From the NCBI GenBank assembly GCA_018417955.1, contig JACTVC010000018.1:310001-374000 (forward strand): DNA of 64,000 bases, given 5' to 3'. Made by a program: the position numbers and the translations under genes. The notes beneath the pieces were generated by a model. The model saw nothing but the letters and a program-made list of their open reading frames with translations, was not told where the DNA came from and ran no database searches. Shown in pieces: positions 1-10,149 of the stretch. Each line of letters starts with the position of its first letter. Positions within the stretch are counted from its first letter, which is position 1. Origin of the DNA: Laccaria trichodermophora. Lineage: Eukaryota; Basidiomycota; Agaricomycetes; Agaricales; Hydnangiaceae.

Positions 1-280
1 TCGCGCTGATCTCAAGAAATTGGCACAATTCAAATCTGATACTTGTTCAAGGGATGCAAATGACATCTCAGGTGTGATAAGAAAACAAGTATATTTGAAA
101 AAATGAATTGAGTCGAGAATTCCGAAAGCTTTGAGCGTGCCGGTGTGGATCCTGGTTTCCCAGCCCCATGTGAAGGGTCTGAGAAGACAACAAGACCATA
201 CCACCATGCGCAGCTCACCACGGTCGCGTTTCTTCGAAGACACGACACCCCAACCAGAGCAAGCTGATTTAAAGGTAAGT
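1..280. other. Unassigned left-edge sequence
   Basis: I see no convincing gene here. It is followed directly by a relic that matches the 3' part of the DIRS element further right, so it may be the 3' end of another member of that family or plain host sequence. Open frames are short and overlap on both strands. Confidence 0.3.
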
Positions 281-555
281 GCTACGGTGCGCCTTGCGTA
301 TCAGCCAGGATTTCAAAATTTGATCAAAGATTCAAAGGCATCTCCTCGGAGTCGGACTTCAAACTCAAGGCCTAGCTCAAGGGACCCAATGCTCTTTGCC
401 GGTTATGCCCTGGTTCCAACTGTTCGTTCAAGTACCATTCTATGTTTTCTCTTCACTTATGTTTTTCGCCTTTTGTGTTTTCACCTTATGTTTGAACTTT
501 TTCTGGTTGAATTGTCGACACATATGCTTTGTATATACACCTAATGAAACATCAT
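281..555 (+). repeat. Relic of DIRS-type element 3' end (inverted relative to the copy at 8.5-8.8 kb)
   Basis: The stretch beginning GGTGCGCCTTGCGTATCAGC matches, in reverse complement, 8500-8775, which lies just downstream of the tyrosine-recombinase gene of the DIRS element. Shared landmarks in the same order are CATCTCCTCGGAGTCGGACTT, ATGCTCTTTGCCGGTTAT, TATGTTTTCTCTTCACTTAT, GGTT-AATTGTCG-CACATA, TTTGTATATACA and CTAATGAAACAT, with many substitutions and small indels. It is therefore a diverged second copy of the 3' non-coding part of this element family. No coding part of the element is recognisable beside it. Confidence 0.7.
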
Positions 556-2054
556 TCTTTGTTCTTTCTATGGGACAGGTCCCTCTACAATGACGAGCAT
601 TGAGGAGCAATGTTGCGTGAATCAGAACAAGACCCCAATAACAAGTCACGTGATTCATGTCAGCGTTGCAAACTTCCCTCCAGAGCTCTCTCCGAGGGCA
701 GCGCCAAGGTATTGCTACTGCTGGTTTTTGGGTGGATGGTCTGCCGTGCGCCGCTTGCGTTACTCTGGTCTTACCGTGTGACCTCGAGGGTGTGGCCACT
801 TTCTTCTTCACCTCCCAGCAGCAAATTGATGGCCGCTGCTCCTCTCCTCGCAAGTCATGAAGCCTTTAAATTGGTGCGTTTTCAGTCTGTCTACTCTCTT
901 TCAAGTCTTCTTTAGAGTCTTGTACTGATTTTATGCTTGCTTTCAGTCGCTCTCCCTCCTTCAACGTGTTGTCTGCAAACTCAGAACGCACCATTTCAAA
1001 TACCGGCTCGAGGACCTCTGCATGTCGGTCTCCGCCGTTGACGTGGGCGCCGCTTTGCCCGCGTTCCTCTCGCTTTCCACCTCCTCGCCGCCAGGGGGAA
1101 ACACTCTGCCTCTGCCGTGCCTTGGCTTTTCCGTCGTTATCACCCTGTTTGGCGGGCATCCCCACTTCCTCTGCGCTGTCTGTTTCTTATAGATGTGGGG
1201 ATCTTCTTTTGATCCTTATCCAACTTTCTCACCTCTCACTCCGTTTTGAAGATTTTGCGTGCACCTTTGTTGCTCGTCCCTTTGGCTTCCCCAACTTCTC
1301 CTAAGCCCCTGTGCGCCTTCCTCACCCGTACCTGGTCTGATGGGCCTTACTGGCATTGTCTCAGCACCCCCCAGTCCTCTGGTGGGAGGACCTGCCTGCA
1401 ATCCGCGATGTCATGCATGCAAAATTTGCTGGACTGCGTCCTGCTCGACTCGCCTGATGCTTTGGTTTAGCCGAGTGCCAGCGAGCGAGTTGCTGCTGAC
1501 TTTCCAGCAGGCTCTGACAGGCTTCAACTGGGTCTGCGAATACATTGATTCACGCCAGTCCGAGAGCTCGCTTGACCGCCACAACAACTCCTCCATTTGG
1601 CTCCACCAATTGTATCTTGAGAGGTCAGTTGCTTTTTTGCCTATTGTTCGTTTGGTGTATAATAACTTCAGCCTATTCTCAGGTCGGAACAACCATGCAA
1701 AGACGACATTTTGTGATTTCTTAGGCGCCTTTTCACATTAATTAGGCATAACTATTTTACTTGTTGTTTTAAAATGGTAGACAATTTCTTTTTTCATTCT
1801 TCGAGCTGCTTGATAGCTAACCTCTCTACTTTGCAGTACGCTTGCGGCGGTTGCAGCTAAGAGCAAAGCATGGTTGCCTATGGGATCCCCTCGCGCACGC
1901 GCTCTTACGAGGATATAGGAACCATTGACCTCAGCTCGATATTAGGTGTTATTTTGGGGCCACCCGATCTTACAAGGAATCAAGGATTATGAGTAAGTCT
2001 CAGTCTCTCTATCCCAGAAGAGAGTCACCTCGCGTTAGCTAGGTCTCCCAGCCT
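556..2054. other. Fragmented region, no intact gene seen
   Basis: Several overlapping frames of 60-160 codons exist on both strands, none with a clean start, intron pattern or family motif. On the plus strand around 640-860 a cysteine-containing run (CQRCKLP) followed in another frame by CYCW suggests a decayed coding fragment, but I cannot name a family. I treat this as gene and transposon debris. Confidence 0.3.
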
Positions 2055-2205
2055 CATATTTCTAAGCAATCCAAACAACTCACTCTTCTGCAAACATGGT
2101 GCAAATAATACGACTTCCTGGAGGTCATATTTTCATACTGGACCAAACAATCCACTCTTCAGCAAACATGGCGCAAATAATACGACTTCCTGGAGGTCAT
2201 ATTTT
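2055..2205. repeat. Tandem array of ~72-bp units, split by the transposon at 2206
   Basis: Unit 1 (2055-2125) and unit 2 (2126-2197) share CACTCTTC-GCAAACATGG-GCAAATAATACGACTTCCTGGAGGT. A third unit starts at 2198 with CATATTTT, is interrupted after 8 bases by the transposon, and resumes at 7981 with CATATTTTCATATTGGACC and CACTCTTCTGCAAACATGG. The periodicity across the gap shows that the 2206-7980 block is an insertion. Confidence 0.8.
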
Positions 2206-5200
2206 GGCTGGTCTCTGGTGTCTGTGGCAGATACCGGATACCGGATACTGAATATTACATCAGTAATATTATGTAATAACGCTTGCTGTATTTCGACCTC
2301 CCTTGCTCAATAAAATTCTAAAGCCCAACAGAGCTACAACTGAACTCAGAACGACGACAACGTACTTAGCCCCACGATGGGAGAAACATCGACCACACGG
2401 TGAGTTTGAGTTTTGGTTCGGTTGAGTAACCGACACTCGTGGGACCATACCATGACCTATTTTATCCCCCAGGGTGAATTCTTCTCCACACGGACATGGG
2501 AGAATTGACGGCTCTCCTGACAGAGGGAACATCACTAGAGCAGGTGAGCAAACCAGCTCGTCAAAGTTGTCCATACTAATTTAGTAAATACCAATCTAGA
2601 TTCTCCCACCTCAATCCCTTGTGCAGCCACATCCGCCGTGCGTAAACGTGGGCGCCCAGTTGGCAGCGTCAGCACCGTTGAATGCGAATCGCGCCCTCGA
2701 CGACTGGGCCGCCCCCCAGGAACAGGGTACTTGCAGAAAGCGCGAGCAACAGCAGAGGAATCTCCTCCCAAGACAAAAAGACCTGTTGGTCATCCTCGAA
2801 AGGCACGACATTTGGGTGTTTCATTCAAGCACTGTGGACCCCTAGTGCGTATTTCAATGCCTTTCATTTATCTTTACCTATCTGACCAAAGTTTTGCACT
2901 CCAGGTTGTTATGGCAGGGCCATTCAAACAGAAAACACCAACAGATGGCTCCCCACTACCTCCAGCAACATGGTCCTCACTTGCACTCCCCCTGAGCGTC
3001 TCGAGCACCACGCCATCTGCCAATGAAAGCCACTCCGACACTGCAACCCCTCTGCAAGGCCACCATAACTCATGCATCCACTCACACATCCCCGAGCATA
3101 CACCATCTGCTTCGATAGGGCAATGGCCAGGTCCTGTACCACGCATTGTGGTGGCGCCGAGTCCGGAGACACTGACGCAGTGTATAATCCCAGATGAGGA
3201 CCCTCAGCAGCTTATTGAAACTGCTGAAAAGGATTCCGATGGTGGTGACAGCGATGAAGACGGTGTGGGCGATGGGTTAGGTGAAGAGGATGAGGTTCCT
3301 GACGAGGAAGACGAGGCGGACGATGAGGAGGGTGTGGAACAGGAGGGGAACAACGCACCGAGAGTGAAGTCAATGCGCCGACCTCTTCCAAAATGGTTGC
3401 TCGAGCCTTTCAAGGCACGAGTTGCTGAGTCGAGTGCTCCACACCGTGATGGCAATGGCCTTCCGCCATTGTATTCCCACCACAAGACATTCTGGTTCCC
3501 CCACCCATCGACCTTTTTCTTCTTACATCCATCTTCGACGAGGACAACTCCTCAGGATCTATTCGACCCTCGGTTCTTTTTGTGGGACCCTGATGCACTA
3601 TGCCCCAGAGGGATACCCTGCCCGAATTGCCACACAGTCCTCCAGCGGCATCAGGTCATCTCTCAACCTCGGCGATGTGTCGATTTTGATCACACCTTCT
3701 GGATCATCAGCTACCGATATCAATGCCAAAAATGTATCCACCCCAAGTCTAAAAAGGCAACGGTCACCTTTCGCAGCTGGGACCAGCGTATTCTGGCCAT
3801 TCTCCCCCCTTCCCTTGCTTTGGAGTTTCCGGCACGCTTGAGCCATCGAAGCGGCGTGTCAACGAGTCTTTTTTCATGGATGCGGTCATGCTTTAATTAC
3901 GGACTGGGTTCAAAACAGTTTTCAGATACTATTCGCATGCAACACATCTTACGGTACGAAATGCTCAAACTCCAGTACCTCAAGCAGGTAGCTAGTCGCA
4001 CGTTGGATGACTGGTTTCAGTTAAAGTATGAAGCATTTCCGCGGTTCGATGATCTTGGCCCGCTTGGCCCACATCTTTATACACCATCAGCAGCTCTATT
4101 ACGTGACCTCTATGATGATTTCATTGATGAACACCGTCCTGAAATCAATCAACACACGGCGATGCTCAGTGCTAATATCTGCGCCATTGATCACAGTCAT
4201 AAGGTATTTGAATTAAAATTATTTATGAGTTCAAATTCATTTTTTGTCCTCAGATTGCGAAACAAACGATGAGGGTTGGGGGTGAACAACCCTTTACTGC
4301 GATACTAAGTCTCACAAACGAAAAGAATGAAATTCGCGCCTGTAATTTTGTTGCGACCAAGTCCCACTCTCAATATGAGTTGGCTCTACGAAATGTGCAT
4401 GACTCGCTTGATCTCTATGGCCATCCGCAGCCATCTCTCATTTACACCGACAATATTTCTGATAAGAAGTTTCTTGAAGACTGTTTCCCTTCCCTTTGTG
4501 AAGGTGTGACGCCTGTTGAAAAATATGGGCATTTGGAGGAGCTCGTTGTACCTTCTGGTGTCCCAATCCTCATCAAAAATACTTCGGAGGCAATTAACGA
4601 TGCAATGCGCACCATTCTTGATGATATTCCTGAAGATGAAGGGTCAATAGTAATAGGATTTGATTCAGAATGGAACGTTGAAGTTTCACCACAAGGAAAA
4701 GTCATGCGTCGAGGAAGAACAGCCATCATCCAAATTGCATATAAAAGCCGTATTTATATTCTTCAGGTATTATATCATGTCTCCTCTATTCTAATTGTTG
4801 TCTCATTATTTTCTCAAAAAGGTTGCTGATATGCTGGCCAATAATGAACTCCCACAGCAGCTCAGGCTCCTCCTCTCCCATCCCTGTGTTATCAAATCTG
4901 GCCGTCTTGTGAATAGTGATTTGAAATATTTGCAAACAGCCTGTAAATCGCCAAACCCATTTGTGGGCGGACTTGACCTTGCAAAATATGCAAAGGATCG
5001 ACGAGTTATCACCAATGCACAATGCAGCTTAGCTGATCTATGTGCTATCACTTTGGCAAAACAGCTCAACAAAAATGTTCCAGAACATGTTAGTCAAGCT
5101 TGGGAAGACAAATCATTAACCCGAGCACAACTTGACTATGCTGCTCGTGAGGCGTATGCATCACTTCTCATTTACGAACATCTTCAACAGTTTGATATTC

Positions 5201-7980
5201 CTCGTCGACTCCCATCCACCCTTATACCTGGAACATCTGTTCTGTTATTCAACTCTGACAACACCACAGTTGTTGCAGAAGGTCGAATCTCCTCTGACAA
5301 TAGCCGAGTCTACGACAAGGTCAACATCACTTCAACAAAGGCTCTCATTGATATTGACTGAGTTCTTGTTCCTGGTGCTCTCGTTTCTTCTCATGGGAAG
5401 CGGGCCTTAACATCCTTTGGACCTGTTCCATTCACACTTGTCTGTCTCAGAAGTCACCTGCGAAGTTTCAATCCTGCCTCTTCACCTCAGGCAAAAGCTT
5501 CTGCCCCGAATCCAAGTCAAGATGGTGGAAACCTGACTAGACCCTCATGTCCTGCTGATGTTGAGGAGCCTGAACCAGATGATAGTGGTGCTATCTCTGT
5601 TGGAGATCTACTGACAAGTGATCTCTCAGCCTCTGAGTCCCCTTTGTCCGAAGTCCCTCAATCAGTTGATGCTAAATGTGCTTCAATTGGAGAGAAAATC
5701 CTTGGCCCTGAGCCAGAACTCCAACCTGATGAGCCAGAATTTGATTCAACGCTTCGCAGTCGTGTTTTGAAGGATCCCTTTCATGTTTTCAACATGTTCT
5801 ACCTTTCAGCATCACATTCCCTTAGGCTTCAATTCACAAGAGAGCTTCGTGATGCAATTTTCGTTCCCGATGAGGATGATAAAGCACGAATCAATAGCTG
5901 GGGTGCAACCCAGAATCCTCCTCAAACATACGAACGACTCCGCAATTCCTCCCCCCAATGGGTCTGTGAAAGATGCAAGCATATCATTCCCTCTCCCAAA
6001 AAACTTTGGCATTTCGTATCGCGTGTTTTTCGGACATATGGGCCACTCATCGATCTTCGTTCAAAGAAATCACTCTTTACAACCGATAATTGGAAGACCG
6101 CAAAGCATATTCTTGAACTTATTCAAAATGGGTATCTATCAGACCCACCTGGCATTCCACTCTACACTGTCAAAGGGCTAGATAAAAAGACTGGTCTTAC
6201 TATTTACAAATGTGCTTGAGGGACCAATGCTACTGAGGGAGGAGTTCACAAGCACATACGAGCACGACTCCCTAAGTGTGGAGCATCAATCCGACATGTC
6301 AATGCATGTTTGCATGACTTCGTTTTGCACCATAACCTCACTGTACGTGATTTATGAACCATTCTGATTATGATTGCTGAAATTGTGAAGGTCAGAATTA
6401 AAAATTCTACTGGCCAATCATACAAAGGCCACACATCAATTTGGATCACCAACCGCCTTCAAGAACTATGTGTATATCTTGAAGAAGTCCTCATCAATGT
6501 CATTCCGATCACAGGATGGGTGAACGGCAATCTCTATGTGGCTACCAATGAAAAACTGGGCATATTACCGATCCCAGGTGATGTTCGGGATTCAAGCGGA
6601 ATGGCCCCATTTGTCGACATCACTGATTCAACCCAAAAGCCGCCAAAGCACAAATTCCTTGCAGAAATGCAAGGTACACACAAAGCCATCCTCCCAGTCC
6701 ACACATCATCAGAGAAGGGGCTTTTCCGAACCCTGATGGAGAACGACCGACATTTCAACCCGCCGGATGGCTCCCTCCCAAACTGGAACCAAGCTACAAG
6801 GGTGTGGAATGCATGGGCTGATAGAACTGATGATGTATGGTACAAGGTGCACATTTTTCTTCCATTTAAAGTTGTTCTCCATATCTTACTTTACTCCAAT
6901 CAGCTCAATGACCAACTGAAAGTCTACCACTTGCAGTGGCTGAAGAACTCCAACACCAAGGAAGCTCTTTCCATCTCCTTCAATGTTCGGAAACCACTCG
7001 CAAACGCTATTCACGATAGCCGACGATCAGCCGCTGCCCCCGCAGTACCATGCCAAACATCCAAGCCACATGCAGCAGGAAAGGGGTTTCTCAGCGGATG
7101 GGATATGCCCCTTCTGGACCAACCGTCATCGTCTATCAGCCGAGTATCCAGCAGTAGTCCCATCCCTTCAACATCATCATATGCCACTCCATCCTCAGTC
7201 TCAAACTTCCGGGAATTCCAGCCATCATATCACATAGCCTTGCGCCCTCTGAGTCCGCACACACACTTGGCCCACCAGTCCACTGCATCACGACCATCCT
7301 CCAACTCTCCCAGCTATCAACAACCCACTATTGCCTCAGCATCTCAAAATATGGCATTGCCACCTCGAAATCCGATGTCGGCCACAAGTGTTGCCTCTTT
7401 GGTGGCTCGAAAACGTGTCGCAGCGTCGTTGGCAATGCAAGAGCCTGCAGCAAAAAAGCCGAGGAAGCGTCGAACTTGTGCAAAGTGTGCACGACCTGAG
7501 TGTCCTGGCAGCCAGAAGGTCCTGAATTGCCGTAATCCGTGTCGTGATTGTGGTTTGGTACAATGTCGAGGGAGGAATTCGAAGCGACTGAACGAGTTGT
7601 GCCACTTGCGCGACGACTAAGGCACGTCTTGTAGTTATTTAATATAATCTTATCTTCCACGTTGCCATCATGTCAAGCCCTGTCAGGCCACATCAAATAT
7701 ATGCATCTAAGCGAGTATCTGAATGTATTGAAGGTAAACGAACCGAATTTGCAGGGCCCGAACCATCTAAGCGAGAATCTGAATTTATTATTTTAAGGGT
7801 CCTCCTGCCTGATCAACAAGCTCGAGGATATGCCCAACATTGATTTCGTGCCCCTTGAGGTTTTTGAGGATCAATTTAGCACAGAGTTGCCATAAATCAG
7901 TGATCTCACTCTCTCTCCTCTCTCCCTTCTTTTATTTATTATTTATTTTTTTATTTACCCACAAACACCGGTATCCAGCC
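2206..7980 (+). mobile_element. DNA transposon with exonuclease-fused transposase, 8-bp TSD
   Basis: The left end begins GGCTGGTCTCTGGTGTCTGT and the right end, read inward on the minus strand, begins GGCTGGATACCGGTGTTTGT, giving imperfect terminal inverted repeats of about 22-25 bp. The octamer CATATTTT stands directly outside both ends (2198-2205 and 7981-7988), and the outer sequence belongs to a tandem array continuous across the insertion. The element carries one gene (2377-7620). An 8-bp duplication fits several superfamilies, including hAT and Zisupton-like; I do not assign one. The ends are seen directly; the class is inference. Confidence 0.8.
2377..7620 (+). pseudogene. DDE-type transposase with embedded RNase D-like 3'-5' exonuclease domain, broken by three TGA codons
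   Basis: Presumed to cut and join the transposon ends. I place the start at ATG 2377 because two GT-AG introns (GTGAGTTTGAG at about 2400; GTGAGCAAACC at about 2563) then join in frame to the long frame at 2638. Order of parts: three AT-hook-like motifs (KRGRPVG, LGRPPGTG, KRPVGHPRK); an acidic stretch; a zinc-binding-like block (CPRGIPCPNC ... CQKC); IDHSHK and IYTDN as candidate first and second catalytic Asp; then an exonuclease with ExoI FDSEWN and an ExoIII-like YAAREAY in which the usual Asp is Glu; then GTNATEGG, a candidate third acidic residue; and a Cys-rich tail (CAKC ... CPGS ... CRDCGLVQC). Further introns lie near 2843, 4207, 4767 and 6846. In-frame TGA codons stand at 5359, 6217 and 6355, so it is inactive unless read through. 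Domain assignment is inference from motifs. Confidence 0.75.
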
Positions 7981-7988
7981 CATATTTT

Positions 7989-8460
7989 CATATTGGACCA
8001 AACACTCCACTCTTCTGCAAACATGGCCCAAACACTCCTTTGCCACTGTGAGGAGTCGGCCAAAGGCTGGATGACGAGCAGCGGCTCCTTTGACAAGCCA
8101 AGTAGTTATTCATTCAATCTAATGGAGTTCTTGTGAAGAAACAAAAAATACAATAAATGTTGGTCAAATGGTGGGTGATGAGAAGAAGCCTGAGGACAAG
8201 TTCAATTAGTACATTTTCAAAGTTTTTTTTTCATTGGGTGAAGCCGAGGTTGTACTAAGAACCCTGACTAATGTATTTTAAAATACAGAAGCGAGGTTTT
8301 GTTGACGAAGTCAACCTCTAGTCTACCAACTCGCCTTTTAAGAAAGCGAAGAAGTTCATGAGAGTGCCACTTGGGAGCGGCATTATGCATGTTCCAGGTT
8401 CCAGGTTCTATGCATGCTCCAGGTTCTGGAATGCGGCAGTTTGTCACCTAGCTTGTAAGT
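7989..8460. other. Host or repeat spacer between transposon and DIRS element
   Basis: The first 50 bases complete the interrupted third tandem unit. No gene is seen in the rest. A short direct repeat (CATG-TCCAGGTTC, 8388-8430) stands just outside the DIRS 3' region and may mark its end. Confidence 0.4.
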
Positions 8461-8865
8461 TTTGACTTGAAAAACATAAGTACGTAAAGAGAAAACACAG
8501 TGATACTTGAACAAATGTTTCATTAGTTCAAGTTGTATATACAAAGTGTATGTGCCGACAACTGAACCAGAAAAGTAAAAACATAAGATGACTTGAAAAA
8601 ATATAAGTAAAGAGAAAACATAGTGGGTAATTAAGTAGGAACCAGCCTCAGGAAATAACCGGCAAAGAGCATTCGGAAACGTCCCTTGAGTTTCAAGTCC
8701 GACTCCGAGGAGATGCCTTTCTCTTCTTGATCAAATTTTGAAATCCTGGCTGATACGCAAGGCGCACCGTAAAGTGCGGAAGAAATAAGATAGAAATAGA
8801 TTGATGATCTCAGATTGATCCTTTGTTCCGTAAACAGAACAAGGTAAGTAGAGATTTTATAACTT

Positions 8866-10149
8866 TCACTTCTTTTTGTATGCCGACATCGACTCTTCAA
8901 TGATAGAAACTCGAGACGCGGAACCCGCACTGGACATGAACAAAGGTAAGATCGACTCGACTTTCCTCCAATACTCCATGAACGCCCTCGATTTCCAGCG
9001 CCCTTGTGCTGCAACCAAATCAGGTGCCACACCCATGAGAAGAAGATGCGTTGCACCACCAATGCGAAAGCCGTGACCTGGCATATCAGGCAGTCCGGCA
9101 GCGATCCATACCTCATTACAACGTGCCATAAACCAGCCTTTGGTCATGGGAGACCATCCGCCGTCAGCTGTTTCGAATGAAAACAACGGTGCGTGAGATG
9201 GTATGGATTGATTACATGCAAGATGATGTTTCAGAGCTTTGATAGGACACGAAGGGTCGTCACGGGCTGTAATAGAAATAGTTGCGCCCTCACGAAGTGT
9301 CGTCTTAGTCCATGGTATCTGACAGGTACCATATTCCGTGCCGTTTGACAGTGTATGAAAGGTTAACGAGGTCGAACGGGCGACATGTTTGATAGGGTCA
9401 AATAAATTCACGCTTGGAATAACGAGCTCTCCTAGACGACAGCAGCACCAGAAGGCGACACATGCAATAGCCCAGACTGCCGCGTCGAACGCATTGGAGA
9501 GATCCAGACCGTTATGCAACGCATAAAGGTGCTCGATTGTAACAGGAGGACGCTTGGCCCGTTTGGATGATATAGGTATGAGTTTTTGTGCTCCTTTCTT
9601 TGCACGGGACAAAATGTCACCTCCATTCCATAGAGCACCATTGATAGTATGCCAGAAGTGAAGGCCTGCGAGCCAATTGTCAATTGTACTCGACGCTACC
9701 TTCCCGGCGTGAAAAGCGATGAAGGAGGCAATCAATGACTCGGAAGCTGGCATACGGTCGACCTCCGAAATGTTTATATTGTCGCAATACTGCGTGAAGC
9801 GCAGCAGACCTGAAGCATAGCCATCTCGAGTCGCTTGGTCGAGGGAAAAAGCCATGACTTCGAATAGGCGTGTAAAATGTGACTCGGGTAGCGCCTTCAA
9901 CATATTCTCCCGAAAAATCTGTGTATGAGGTGAGGTCCATTTAAGGAGTCTTTCACCTGCAACGACGTGAGGACGGAATATGGAAGGAGCTATCTCATTG
10001 CCCTTCCGAGGCTTCCTAGGTATCCGTATACGTGTTTGCGGTTGGGATGAAGATGAAGAGCAAATGTCCATGGAGGACGAAAATCGTGATAATTCTGAAC
10101 GTACATCTACGTTTTTGAAACGGTCAGAAAGAGTAGGAAGATCAGGCAT
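8866..10149 (-). CDS. DIRS tyrosine recombinase
   Basis: A 427-residue recombinase expected to integrate the circular DNA copy of the element without a DDE integrase. An N-terminal SAM-like core-binding half is followed by a catalytic half with ARDDPSCPIKAL, the HxxR box HGFRIGGATHLL, and GRWKSRAFMEYWR containing the candidate nucleophilic Tyr. The start ATG overlaps the stop of the upstream polymerase frame by 8 bases (ATGCCTGA), so translation may be coupled or reinitiated. No stop or frameshift interrupts it. The family is secure from motif spacing; activity is not shown. Confidence 0.85.
   Translation of the reverse strand: MPDLPTLSDRFKNVDVRSELSRFSSSMDICSSSSSQPQTRIRIPRKPRKGNEIAPSIFRPHVVAGERLLKWTSPHTQIFRENMLKALPESHFTRLFEVMAFSLDQATRDGYASGLLRFTQYCDNINISEVDRMPASESLIASFIAFHAGKVASSTIDNWLAGLHFWHTINGALWNGGDILSRAKKGAQKLIPISSKRAKRPPVTIEHLYALHNGLDLSNAFDAAVWAIACVAFWCCCRLGELVIPSVNLFDPIKHVARSTSLTFHTLSNGTEYGTCQIPWTKTTLREGATISITARDDPSCPIKALKHHLACNQSIPSHAPLFSFETADGGWSPMTKGWFMARCNEVWIAAGLPDMPGHGFRIGGATHLLLMGVAPDLVAAQGRWKSRAFMEYWRKVESILPLFMSSAGSASRVSIIEESMSAYKKK

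Noticed and set aside
3204..3485. Ser-rich minus-strand frame
   Set aside because: Antisense of the acidic Glu/Asp stretch in the transposase gene.
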